Assembly: GCA_024403585.1 (NCBI GenBank)
Contig: JAKSRN010000004.1
Span: forward strand, 1-25,176
DNA length: 25,176 nt
Source: Lachnospiraceae bacterium
Lineage (GTDB): Bacteria > Bacillota > Clostridia > Lachnospirales > Lachnospiraceae
Direction: 5' to 3'
Part shown: positions 1-8,163 of the stretch, piece after piece
Numbering within the stretch: position 1 is the first letter of the stretch
How the letters are laid out: every line of letters begins with the position of its first letter
Program-made: the position numbers and the translations under genes
Notes under the pieces: generated by a model
What the model saw: the letters and a program-made list of their open reading frames with translations, nothing else
The model's database searches: none
What the model was told of the DNA's origin: nothing

Positions 1-1999
1 CATCTGTACCGGCGACGACATCCCTGACGGGAGCAGTGTATTCACCGTGGCAGGTGTCGCACTCCCATAGATACCAAAGCCCCAACGTTGGGAGGAGCGT
101 ATCAGCGTCTCTTTCATTTTTGAGACTGAACCGTTTGGCGATATCTGGGAAGAGAGCTTTTAAGGAATTGACGCCGGGGACTGCTTTCGATCCCGTGCAT
201 ACAGGGCATTTCCCATAACCTATGGACCGCAGGGCAAAGGATGCATCCCACCGGTGGTCACAAACGGGGCAGTGCCATCTGACAACTGTTTTACACCATT
301 CTGCAACGGTGTATGGATCGACAGGGTTCTGTCCGTCATAATCGCTCATCGCTTCAGGATGGAGGTCTGCAAAACTCTCACCTTCCCTTACCATTGTGTT
401 GGAGCAGTAAGGGCATCCGTGTGAGGAGGTGGCATAGCCCAGGACCATGTTGTTCAGATAGTTCTCGAAGGACTCTCCGCACTGCAGGCAGTTCCAGTGG
501 TATTTTGTATGGAAATAAGCTTCTCCGCCCCTTATGGAATCAAGAGGGACAGAATTAAGGCTGTCGTCATACATCCGCGCAAGGAGGGGGTACTGCTCGG
601 AATACGGAACGGACCGGAAGGTCCTGTTGCTGCAGACGGGACAATCGACCAGTATATACCTGCCGTCTTTTTTTCGTAGCCTGTCGGAAACAGCAGAGTC
701 CCACTCATGACCGCATTTCTGGCAGGCAAAGTGTGCCTCGACAGTTGAGCTTGGGGTAAGAGAGTATATGTCTATACCTCTGCCTTCGTTCGTCTTGAAG
801 TCATATATGGATGCGATCTCAGGACATAGCGTCAGCAGATCATTTTTTCCGGGATAGACGGCCCACTGTATGCCGTCACAGTACGGACAGTCGTAAGCTG
901 CTTTGTAGTAGGTTTTTACCGGATCTGTCCAGCAGAAACCGCAATCAGGACACAGCCAGGAGACGGGTTCCGTATTGTTTGCAGATGTCGTAGCCATATC
1001 GGTGTCTTTGTTCCTTTCGTGGTCCCAGTGGCGGACAAGTTTGGGGACAGAAGCCACAGATCTGATGTGGTTCATCGGATCGAGATAGCATTTCTGACAG
1101 CCTGTGAATGAGTAGGAGCCTCGCTTTCCCTTTATCCGCTGCGATATGGGTGAACGCCATGTATTCCCGCAGTCCGGGCATTTCCAGCCGATGGAAGTCC
1201 TGCTGTCCCGTATCCCGATCGTATAGATGTCGGTCCCGTCATTTGCATCCGGGTCATAGTACTGCTCCGATTCCGGAACGAGCGTAAAGAGGTCGTTGAC
1301 GCCTCTCCGGATAACGAGGTTCAGCTCGCAGCAGGCACATTTCCCGGTGCCTCTGGACTGACTGCGGATGCTGACGGTCCAGTCATATCCACAGCTCCTG
1401 CAGATGAAATGTGCAGGTTCTTCAGAATTCGACGGGGTACTGAAAGGATCAGCCGTGTTCTTATCGTCCCAGAACCGGAAGATGGCTTCTGCATCTGAAC
1501 AGGCAGGCACATCCTCTTTTTTTCGTCTGGTGGTGTTATAATGCGGACAGCCGGCGGCGGTATACCCGCCGGCCCCGTCTTTTCTGACCTGGGAACGTAT
1601 GGAGGCTGTCCATTTCCGTCCGCATTCACAGCAGAAGTAATTGACCCGCATAGAGGAATCGGTTCCCTGCGTGGCAATGGCGCCAAAGTCGTTGTTATCG
1701 TCCAGCAGGGCAGACAGTCCGCTTACGACAGTCAGGACGTCATTGACACCCGGCATGATCGCTTTGTTTGCCTCATGACAGGGGCACAGACCGCTCCCTT
1801 TATACCTGGATTTCGGAGACACCTCCCATCTGTATCCACAGACCGGGCATCTCCATGACCTTGCCTCCGTCAGGTTTGCAGATACGTCTTCCGGGTTTTC
1901 GGTGTTGCGTTCAGAATCCCACATTTTCAGCATATGCGGGATATCACTTACTTTCAGACCGGTACGTGATCTTGGTCTTATTTCCTTTGGTACACTCAT
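1..1999 (-). CDS. Multi-zinc-ribbon protein, partial (runs off left edge)
   Basis: The reading frame is open from ATG at 1999 (AGGA ribosome binding site 8 bases upstream) to the window edge: at least 666 residues with no stop. The translation is a tandem array of units of about 75 residues. Each has an aromatic residue, a CxxC knuckle followed by G-x-x-W, then a second Cys pair (for example WRCPVCGYRW, FICRSCGYDW, WKCPDCGNTW, WHCPVCDHRW). Eight full units and the start of a ninth are visible; unit 2 has a degenerate second knuckle (GCPHY). This matches the 'probable zinc-ribbon' repeat family (DUF4379-like). It starts 29 bp after the stop of the coiled-coil gene, so it is the last visible gene of the recombinase operon. 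The C-terminus, where a catalytic domain could sit, is not in the window. Nucleic-acid binding is an inference; no enzymatic motif is visible. Confidence 0.85.
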   Translation of the reverse strand, partial: MSVPKEIRPRSRTGLKVSDIPHMLKMWDSERNTENPEDVSANLTEARSWRCPVCGYRWEVSPKSRYKGSGLCPCHEANKAIMPGVNDVLTVVSGLSALLDDNNDFGAIATQGTDSSMRVNYFCCECGRKWTASIRSQVRKDGAGGYTAAGCPHYNTTRRKKEDVPACSDAEAIFRFWDDKNTADPFSTPSNSEEPAHFICRSCGYDWTVSIRSQSRGTGKCACCELNLVIRRGVNDLFTLVPESEQYYDPDANDGTDIYTIGIRDSRTSIGWKCPDCGNTWRSPISQRIKGKRGSYSFTGCQKCYLDPMNHIRSVASVPKLVRHWDHERNKDTDMATTSANNTEPVSWLCPDCGFCWTDPVKTYYKAAYDCPYCDGIQWAVYPGKNDLLTLCPEIASIYDFKTNEGRGIDIYSLTPSSTVEAHFACQKCGHEWDSAVSDRLRKKDGRYILVDCPVCSNRTFRSVPYSEQYPLLARMYDDSLNSVPLDSIRGGEAYFHTKYHWNCLQCGESFENYLNNMVLGYATSSHGCPYCSNTMVREGESFADLHPEAMSDYDGQNPVDPYTVAEWCKTVVRWHCPVCDHRWDASFALRSIGYGKCPVCTGSKAVPGVNSLKALFPDIAKRFSLKNERDADTLLPTLGLWYLWECDTCHGEYTAPVRDVVAGTD

Positions 2000-2028
2000 A
2001 TGATAGTCCTTTCGTCTTCAGCCGGGAC

Positions 2029-2748
2029 TTAGTCAAGAGAGAAGAGCCCCTGTATGATGTTGCTTCCCGATCTGGTCTCCGGACGGGGAGCAGGTTCTTT
2101 TCTGATCGCCGTGTCCGGTGTGATCAGTTCAGAGTCAAGAGCGCTGGCCAGTATGATCTGCTTTGTTTTCCGGACAGAGCCTTCTTTGGCAAGAAGCTCA
2201 CTGGCGATCTCCGGGTATACATATGTTTTTACGATGCTCTTATAGGCCTTCAGCCCTGAGGCGAGCTCCTTGTTCTGCTTCCGGAGTTCCAGTATCTCCT
2301 GTTCCAGTCCGGAAACTTTCTCCTCCAGGCCCCGCACGGTCTTTTCTGCACTTTTATATTTCGACATCAGAAGATTGTAGCGGTCAAATGACTGTGTGGC
2401 GGAATCAGCGATCCGTTTGTAATACATGTCCCTTTCAGTGAGGGCTCTTATCAGGGATTCACGTGAACGGTGTGTATCCACAAAACGGGCAGCATCCAGT
2501 GTCTTATAGGATGCAGTCGTAATGAAATCATCGTTGCGGACGGTCTGTTTCAGATGTTCGATATATTCCATGGCTGCAGGCGTGCGCCGCAGAGTGGTAG
2601 CCGGATAATCCGGATAACCGTGACGGTTGATGTATCTGGTTATTTCAGCTGCCTTCAGTTTTTTGATATTTCCTTTGCACTCCAGATCAAAGTATTCTTT
2701 TATAAGGTCCAAAAGGACCTGATCCGGTATCAGTTTTGGTCTGCCCAT
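2029..2748 (-). CDS. HTH/coiled-coil accessory protein of the recombinase operon (TnpC-like)
   Basis: This 239-residue protein starts with MGRPKLIPDQVL. Residues 1-70 look like a DNA-binding segment, with a basic stretch (KLKAAEITRYINRHGYP) followed by TTLRRTPAAMEYI. Residues 140-185 form a heptad-rich coiled coil (SAEKTVRGLEEKVSGLEQEI). The C-terminal tail is Arg/Pro-rich. Its start codon overlaps the stop of the upstream recombinase by one base (TGATG) and is preceded by GGAGGG, so translation is coupled. Its place directly after the recombinases resembles TnpC (DUF6262-type) of Tn554-like transposons, which helps set the orientation and frequency of transposition. That assignment rests on position and architecture rather than on a recognised motif, and the protein is longer than Tn554 TnpC (about 125 aa). 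Confidence 0.6.
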   Translation of the reverse strand: MGRPKLIPDQVLLDLIKEYFDLECKGNIKKLKAAEITRYINRHGYPDYPATTLRRTPAAMEYIEHLKQTVRNDDFITTASYKTLDAARFVDTHRSRESLIRALTERDMYYKRIADSATQSFDRYNLLMSKYKSAEKTVRGLEEKVSGLEQEILELRKQNKELASGLKAYKSIVKTYVYPEIASELLAKEGSVRKTKQIILASALDSELITPDTAIRKEPAPRPETRSGSNIIQGLFSLD

Positions 2749-4415
2749 CAGATTCCCTCCATTTCCTTTGTGAGCTTCTCCCTCAGATACGCTTTATAAG
2801 AGTAGCTGCTGGTGTTGAGCCGCATGATCGCCTCCTGGATGTTCTCCATGTTCCCTTTCTCTTCCATCAGGGCACGTACGGCAAGATACAGTTCCTTTCC
2901 GTCTTCCTCGATACGGCGTTTGTAGATATCATCTTTGGAAAAACCGGATCCGTCCCCGCTGTGGAACGGACAGACGGGACAGTATCCGATCTCGCCATCC
3001 GGTCCCAGGGCATTGATGCAGTCCGAATAAGACCGGTCCCGGTATCCGTCGGAAGAACATCCGCTCCCGTCAGATAACGCTGCCACAGAGACTGCAGGAG
3101 GCGTTTTGGTGTATCGTGAAAGACGGTATTCCCTGTCACTGCCTATAAGCTTTCTGTACTGCCTGTAGGTCTGGCACTCGATCAAAGATGACACATTTGA
3201 ATAGTAATGGCTTGCCATCTCAATGTTGCTGTGCCCGCCCAGCAGCATGGCCGTGACGGGCGTTGCGCCTTCCTGCATGAGGTTGATGAATGCATGATGC
3301 CTTGCATCACCAAGATGGATATACCGGATCTCTTTGGCTGCATGATCTGCATCTCCGCCGTCATACAGGACTTTATAACCGTATGTCCCGCTCACCACAT
3401 CCCTGTAGAAATAACGGAGGATGGTGTTCATGTTCGTATAAGTGAGAAAACGGCTGGTCTTATGTTTCTTCTGTCCCCATTTGCTGTAATGAGGATCTGT
3501 GACAAACAACGTATCGATATCCGTCCGCTCGTATTTCTCCGTTTCCCGGATATATTCCTCAAACAGTTTTCCCAGTCTGTCGGGGATCGTGAGAGGCTGT
3601 GACAGATATGCATCGCAGATATTGTAAGCACGCTCATTGCCGGCACCGCCTTTCAGCAGGTTCCTGCGGATCTTAAGACGGTACCTGCCGTCTGCTCCGA
3701 TGGAAAGGCAGTCTCTTTCCGTAAGAAGGAACTCCCTTGGACGGACAGGGATGACTGCAGTGAGGTTCCACCAGAGATACAGAGGGTAATAGAAGAATCT
3801 TTCGCCGTTCGGAAGATCCCTTTTCCAGTAATCGCTGAGAATATCGTTGAATTCGAAATAAGAATCGAAATCGGCAAGCTCCCTCTGATTGAACCACTTT
3901 CCGGAATCGGAATTGATGTCCGCATATGCTTCCAGTGCACCTGTCAGCCTGTCCATCTGCTCCTCATTGTCCTCATTTACAAGGAGAATGAGAAAATCGG
4001 AAAGCCGGTTCACGGAGTAGAGGCGCAGATCCGCATCTTCCCCGCATACAGACTCAGGGTCCAGGTCCAGAAGATGACGGATATCAAGCAGTGTGTTCTC
4101 CATTCCCTGGAGGACCTTCTGGCCGAACAGTGAGATGATATACGCTTTTGTCCGGATGACGAATTCATCGAAGGACAAGCCGAACAGCCTGCCGTATCTC
4201 GCATATGAGAAACGGCTGAACGTGAAATACAGACCGACATTGGAATACAGGTCCGTCGTCTGCCAGACGTCATCATCAAAAGAACAGCCGTCTTTGATCA
4301 CTCCTTCGGACTGCAGGGCCAGAAACCTGTCCCGGGCATATCTGAGTGAAAATTCATCAAGCCCGGTACAGTTCATGACTGAAGTAAAAAGTTTCTCTGA
4401 CAGTAGTACTCCCAT
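2748..4415 (-). CDS. Tyrosine recombinase, third of the trio
   Basis: A 555-residue integrase-type recombinase, expected to cut and rejoin DNA at the ends of the mobile element. Catalytic-domain landmarks are Arg225 in VRPREF, basic residues in LKIRRNLLKG (candidate Lys), the box GDARHHAF (Arg372), LLGGHSNIEMASHYY with a Gly-His pair, and the nucleophile Tyr404 or Tyr405. The first His of the usual HxxR box is replaced by Gly. A short Cys motif (CPVC, near residue 485) lies in the C-terminal extension, as in large Tn554 TnpB-type recombinases. The start ATG overlaps the upstream stop (TAATG) and has GGAG 8 bases upstream. The large N-terminal half (residues 1-200) has no recognised motif. Confidence 0.8.
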   Translation of the reverse strand: MGVLLSEKLFTSVMNCTGLDEFSLRYARDRFLALQSEGVIKDGCSFDDDVWQTTDLYSNVGLYFTFSRFSYARYGRLFGLSFDEFVIRTKAYIISLFGQKVLQGMENTLLDIRHLLDLDPESVCGEDADLRLYSVNRLSDFLILLVNEDNEEQMDRLTGALEAYADINSDSGKWFNQRELADFDSYFEFNDILSDYWKRDLPNGERFFYYPLYLWWNLTAVIPVRPREFLLTERDCLSIGADGRYRLKIRRNLLKGGAGNERAYNICDAYLSQPLTIPDRLGKLFEEYIRETEKYERTDIDTLFVTDPHYSKWGQKKHKTSRFLTYTNMNTILRYFYRDVVSGTYGYKVLYDGGDADHAAKEIRYIHLGDARHHAFINLMQEGATPVTAMLLGGHSNIEMASHYYSNVSSLIECQTYRQYRKLIGSDREYRLSRYTKTPPAVSVAALSDGSGCSSDGYRDRSYSDCINALGPDGEIGYCPVCPFHSGDGSGFSKDDIYKRRIEEDGKELYLAVRALMEEKGNMENIQEAIMRLNTSSYSYKAYLREKLTKEMEGI

Positions 4416-6229
4416 TATGTGTTCTCCTTTATCAGGGATTCGTATTCCCGGAACAGTTCATCCCCGTATTCTTCTTTTATGACCATCAGCATCTCGTCCA
4501 GTTTTGGGGCGATCACAGTCTGGATGATCGTTTTATATTTTGCTTTCTCCATCGGTTCCGTTACTGCAAGGTACAGGTTTTTGGTCCTGTTGTATTCCCT
4601 GATGAGCAGGAACAGAGTGGAGCGGGTGCTTATTTCATATCTGCAGGCGACACAGCTGCGCAGTCCTTTTTCAGGGCACTTCCTGCCGAGGGCTGTCATC
4701 AGGCACAGACAGTCATGCTGTTTGGATACGGCTCCGCCGGAACCGATACGGTGCAGAACCGTCAGTATATCGGTCTCATCCGTGATGACGGCCTGAAGCG
4801 TATTCCGGGCGGCATCCCGTCCCAGACTGACCGTGCTGACGACAGCCTCGATCTCTTTGGGACTCAGATCTACTGCCTGTATAACGCTGGTCTGTTCAGA
4901 CGGGGTAAGGTCCTCAAACTGTCTGCCGAACATCATCTTCAGCAGCATGGATGACATAAAGGAGAAGACACCCCTCTGGAGCAGCTCAAAGGCTACCATT
5001 TCGGGGTTCATGCCCCCAAGTTTAGCGTCCTTGAGGTATTCAAAGGTGGTGGCCGCAAACCTGCCGTATGAGCCTTTGTGGCTTCTTGCAATGGCTGCGA
5101 GAATGTATCCCTTTACACGGAAACCGCTTTCATCGCAGGATGATTCGTCGGTGACCATACAGATATCCTGCAGAAAAGATTTTGTTGCTGATCTGGACCG
5201 GAAATCATTATAAAGGAACAGCTCCCCGATCTCTTCGCCCATGTATCTGCTGATCTCCTGATATGTACTGATCTTTCGGACGACCGGCGCATCAGGTGTT
5301 CCGGCAATGTCCCTGTGAGCCTGTGCCAGGGCGAACAGCTTTCCCATCATGGATTCGCAGTTCACGGGGATGTCAAACAGGATAGGGGTGACCCCGCCTG
5401 TCCCTTCCGTCTTGTTCGGGGTAAGTGGGAGCCAGCTCATCCTTTTTGTTATGGACAGCAGGACCTTGCGGGCATCATTATCTGTGAACGTGCCGTTCTT
5501 TATCCGTTCAAGGACTTCTTCTGCCGGATAGGGGAGCACCGGATGGTAGATGCGCTCCAGGTCCGGTAACCGCAGGGGCCGTATAACGTGTAATGCCAGA
5601 TAGAGCCAGGTGTCCGTATAGTTCTTTGAACACGCAGCCTTTTCAAACATATCGTTATCCTGTATGTATTCTTCGGCAAAGAGGTAATATACCAGCTGGA
5701 TATACTCGTCAAAACAGTATGCCCCGTTCTGAGAATCCATGGTATAGCGTCTGCCAAGGGTATAATCCTTAAAATATGCCGTCCTGGTCTTTGAACGCAT
5801 GTAGGCAAGGAAGAATGTGAGCATATCTCCGTGAGCCTTTGTGAGGTCGAATGACGCGTGGGTCAGGAGACTGCTTATCTCAGGATCCGTGTAAAGGAAC
5901 AGCTCTTTTTCCAGCCTGTAGAGCAGGAAATCAGTCAGATAATATCTTACAGTGTCCTCGGTCCCTGTTTTGGAGATAAAGTCACGCAGGCGCATGTCTG
6001 TTTTCGGAAATGCCCTGCCGAACCGGACATACATCTCATCCGGGCTCCCCTGAAGAAAGAGTTCCAGTTTTGATCTGAACAGTTTTTCCTGTTCTTCCGT
6101 GAGGAGGACCGCCCCGTTTTTCCTACAGAGCGTTTCCCCGAACCAGGCGTTGTCCACAAAAAAAGTGATGATGGTCCCGGACGGCTTATCTGTTTCCAGA
6201 CTGCCGATAAATTCTCTAAGGTCTCTCAT
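4415..6229 (-). CDS. Large recombinase-like protein, second of the trio; nucleophile not seen
   Basis: A 604-residue protein between two tyrosine recombinases. I chose the ATG at 6229, which follows GAGG by 10 bases and overlaps the upstream gene by 14 bp. An in-frame ATG at 6259 is possible but has no obvious ribosome binding site. A recombinase-like Arg box (IRPLRLPDLERI, Arg217/Arg220) and a possible His box (AIARSHKGSYGRFAATTFEYL) are visible. The segment where the tyrosine should follow (MLLKMMFGRQFEDLTPSEQ) has none in the expected setting. A Cys cluster (CLCLMTALGRKC followed by CVAC) lies near residues 510-535, reminiscent of the Cys-rich tail of Tn554 TnpB. Either it is a catalytically dead partner in a recombinase trio, or its active site is too divergent to read by eye. 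Confidence 0.6.
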   Translation of the reverse strand: MRDLREFIGSLETDKPSGTIITFFVDNAWFGETLCRKNGAVLLTEEQEKLFRSKLELFLQGSPDEMYVRFGRAFPKTDMRLRDFISKTGTEDTVRYYLTDFLLYRLEKELFLYTDPEISSLLTHASFDLTKAHGDMLTFFLAYMRSKTRTAYFKDYTLGRRYTMDSQNGAYCFDEYIQLVYYLFAEEYIQDNDMFEKAACSKNYTDTWLYLALHVIRPLRLPDLERIYHPVLPYPAEEVLERIKNGTFTDNDARKVLLSITKRMSWLPLTPNKTEGTGGVTPILFDIPVNCESMMGKLFALAQAHRDIAGTPDAPVVRKISTYQEISRYMGEEIGELFLYNDFRSRSATKSFLQDICMVTDESSCDESGFRVKGYILAAIARSHKGSYGRFAATTFEYLKDAKLGGMNPEMVAFELLQRGVFSFMSSMLLKMMFGRQFEDLTPSEQTSVIQAVDLSPKEIEAVVSTVSLGRDAARNTLQAVITDETDILTVLHRIGSGGAVSKQHDCLCLMTALGRKCPEKGLRSCVACRYEISTRSTLFLLIREYNRTKNLYLAVTEPMEKAKYKTIIQTVIAPKLDEMLMVIKEEYGDELFREYESLIKENT

Positions 6230-7496
6230 TGTTTTTTTTCCTCGCTGCCCACATGACATAGTTGAAAGTTTCGTTTGTCACCCGGGAATACTCCTTCTCC
6301 AGTTCTCCTTTTGCATTGATGTAAGAAAGGGCACTCTCCGGAGAGGTATCGCCCCTGTAATCCATCAGCACTCCCGGCTCGTTTATTCCAGAGAGCACAA
6401 GCTGGCAGGTATACCAGTGGCGGAATACATGCGGAGAGAGAGAGTTCTCCATGAGAGTCTGTCCGTAAAGGACGAGCTCTTCATCGCCGCTGTTCAGGTA
6501 GATGGGGATCATTTCGCCGCTGATGATGGAACGGAACCTGCTGTAATAGTTGTTATAGGTAATTGCACGCCCCTGCTTGTTGACGGAAAAGGCTCCGTAT
6601 TCAGCCTCGTATGGGCGTCCTTCCATATATTTCATATACAGATCATATGTCTCCCTGAATGCCTTTAAAAAGATGTCAGGGACCTTTGCCGTACGTTCCT
6701 TCTTTATGCTGCCGACATGCAATAGATCGCTGCGGAGGTTCAGTTCTTCCCGGAGGTCGATCGTCACGCCGGCGAGCCTTCCCATGGACTCCTTCATCAT
6801 AATGCCGGGACCGAGCGGTGAATCCATGCGCCGCACGTTACAGGCTTCGGAGGGACGCAGGCCGGCAAATGCCTGGAGTGCTACGAGCCCGAGCAGGTCG
6901 GTATGGTTCTCTGCAATATGGTCGAGCAGGAGAGAGAATGCCTTGTTCGGCATATCCCGGTAGATAGGCGCCTTCACGTTTTCAATATATTCCACATTGA
7001 AAACAGGGACTTTCTTTTCATAAGCTCTTCCTTGTTTGTTCCTTGCGGGACGTCTGGTATACAGGTCGTCCGGCTTTATCCTGCAGCCTGATCTTTTGTC
7101 GTTAGCCAGGTTGATATAAAAGTCCCGTATGACATCAACACATCTCTTTACGGTCTCTCTGCTCCTACGGACGTATTCATCGTCATCCGGAAGTTCATGC
7201 ATGCCGTATGCGTTGAGAAAGTCATTTCCAATATCGACTGTCAGATCCGAAAGAGAGGAGATCCCTTTTGTGAAGAAAGCATAATTCAGGAATTTGCAGA
7301 CGAAGACCGGCCTGTTGTTTGTGTTTTCATTGAATTTTTTGACTTTCCTGTCAGGATTTGCTACATACCGGTGGAAATTTGTGAACTGCAGTGTTCCGTC
7401 TGTTCTGGACAGGGCGATAAACTTCTTTATCGCAAGCTGATTGTTCCCGTAAACCAGGTTGTGGTTGTAAACGGTGAATTTTTCTTTTTTCTGCAT
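6216..7496 (-). CDS. Tyrosine recombinase, first of the trio
   Basis: A 426-residue site-specific integrase. N-terminal residues 1-160 form the arm/core-binding part. The catalytic domain shows Arg214 (FAGLRPSEACNVRR), a candidate Lys in SIKKERTAK, HVFRHW (His356 and Arg359), and Tyr392 in ALSYIN. The usual second His (LGH) is replaced in DYRGDTSPES. GAGAGG lies 5 bases before the ATG. It is the promoter-proximal gene of the operon, so the 170 bp upstream should hold the operon promoter and probably one end of the element. It occupies the tnpA position of Tn554-like elements; the assignment as a recombinase is firm, the subfamily is inferred. Confidence 0.85.
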   Translation of the reverse strand: MQKKEKFTVYNHNLVYGNNQLAIKKFIALSRTDGTLQFTNFHRYVANPDRKVKKFNENTNNRPVFVCKFLNYAFFTKGISSLSDLTVDIGNDFLNAYGMHELPDDDEYVRRSRETVKRCVDVIRDFYINLANDKRSGCRIKPDDLYTRRPARNKQGRAYEKKVPVFNVEYIENVKAPIYRDMPNKAFSLLLDHIAENHTDLLGLVALQAFAGLRPSEACNVRRMDSPLGPGIMMKESMGRLAGVTIDLREELNLRSDLLHVGSIKKERTAKVPDIFLKAFRETYDLYMKYMEGRPYEAEYGAFSVNKQGRAITYNNYYSRFRSIISGEMIPIYLNSGDEELVLYGQTLMENSLSPHVFRHWYTCQLVLSGINEPGVLMDYRGDTSPESALSYINAKGELEKEYSRVTNETFNYVMWAARKKNNERP

Positions 7497-7668
7497 CTGT
7501 ACCTCTCTGTATATTTATTTTCATAGATGGTACTGTACGCTTGCACTTCGGACGGGGATATGGTATAAAATAGATGTACCTGCAATGCCCTGGTGCAAAA
7601 AGGGTACAGTTAATAAAGCATAGGCGGTTCAGAGGTTTCAAGTCGTTGCCGTCTATACAAGCTGCATT
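7497..7668. other. Upstream region of recombinase operon; possible element end
   Basis: This stretch between the recombinase start and the HTH gene's terminator has no coding signal. It holds repeated GTAC-containing motifs. ATAGATG followed by GTAC or TACC occurs at 7523 and 7570, and further GTAC-type motifs sit at 7499, 7535 and 7611. Repeated recombinase-sized motifs directly upstream of the first integrase gene would fit arm-type binding sites or an element terminus, but no core site can be defined. I see no convincing -35/-10 pair for the operon. Confidence 0.3.
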
Positions 7669-7702
7669 AAAAAACTGATGTGTGCCACCACATCGGTTTT
7701 TT
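7669..7702 (-). terminator. Bidirectional intrinsic terminator after the HTH gene
   Basis: Arms ACTGATGTG (7674-7682) and CACATCGGT (7689-7697) pair with one G-T wobble around a 6-base loop. On the minus strand the stem is followed by a run of six T, closing the small HTH gene. On the plus strand it is also followed by six T. Confidence 0.8.
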
Positions 7703-7740
7703 GTTTTATACTGATGTTTTCCGTTTGGCGAAGCATAAGG

Positions 7741-7971
7741 TCAGTCCTTTGCTTCTGTTCCATCATCCAGCTCATCCAGGATGCTTCTGATCATGTCCTG
7801 ACAGGAGTGTTTGTAAGCTGTCGATAAGCTCACTCCGGCTTCTTCCGCTACACGTCTTACGGATAACGGTTCATCGTTCTTCAGATACCTGCAGACCAGG
7901 CGCCTGGACGCAGCACGGAGTTTCCTGTCGGTCAGTTCGTAATTCAGACGCATGTAAAAAGCGCTTCTCAC
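7741..7971 (-). CDS. Small helix-turn-helix DNA-binding protein
   Basis: A 76-residue protein. I chose the GTG at 7971 because AAAGGAGG lies 8 bases upstream. An upstream in-frame ATG (8016) overlaps the promoter -10 box and is unlikely. A basic N-terminal half (RLNYELTDRKLRAASRRL) is followed by a clear helix-turn-helix, LSVRRVAEEAGVSLSTAYKH, resembling the HTH of TetR-type regulators, then an acidic tail. No ligand-binding domain is present. It is transcribed towards the recombinase operon but ends at its own terminator, and it diverges from the ISL3-like gene. It could control either neighbour or itself; there is no direct evidence of target. Confidence 0.75.
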   Translation of the reverse strand: MRSAFYMRLNYELTDRKLRAASRRLVCRYLKNDEPLSVRRVAEEAGVSLSTAYKHSCQDMIRSILDELDDGTEAKD

Positions 7972-8004
7972 GCGGCATCCCTCCTTTGTGTATGATGTTC
8001 TTTG

Positions 8005-8033
8005 ATTATAACGCATTATTTAAAATCGAACAA
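8005..8033 (-). promoter_or_regulatory. Sigma-A promoter of the HTH gene
   Basis: On the minus strand, TTGTTC (8028-8033) and TATAAT (8005-8010) are separated by 17 bp, followed by AAAGGAGG and the GTG start at 7971. Confidence 0.8.
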
Positions 8034-8044
8034 GTGTTCTTGTT
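8028..8044. promoter_or_regulatory. Inverted repeat over the -35 box; candidate operator
   Basis: AACAAG (8029-8034), TGTT, CTTGTT (8039-8044) is a perfect 6-bp inverted repeat covering the -35 box of the HTH gene. Overlapping it, GAACA-AG-TGTTC (8028-8039) forms a second one. Autoregulation by the adjacent HTH protein is the simplest reading. Confidence 0.45.
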
Positions 8045-8058
8045 AACATATTCAAAAA

Positions 8059-8104
8059 ATGGTGGTGCTGATTGAAAAGATGGTGGTGGAACCGTATAAT
8101 ACGG
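8059..8104 (+). promoter_or_regulatory. Promoter of the ISL3-like gene with nested repeats
   Basis: TTGAAA (8072-8077) and TATAAT (8095-8100) are exactly 17 bp apart. ATGGTGGTG occurs twice (8059-8067 and 8080-8088), 21 bp apart, i.e. about two helical turns, flanking the -35 box. The -10 box lies inside an inverted repeat, CCGTAT-A-ATACGG (8092-8104). Both repeat types are plausible operator sites. Confidence 0.7.
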
Positions 8105-8163
8105 ATATAGGTAATGTTACAGGGTCAAAAATGAGTCCATGAGACCGGAAATGAGGAAACAAA

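Noticed and set aside
1541..2441. Overlapping plus-strand open frames (105, 163 and 92 codons)
   Set aside because: They are antisense to the zinc-ribbon and coiled-coil genes, which show regular protein repeats and proper starts.
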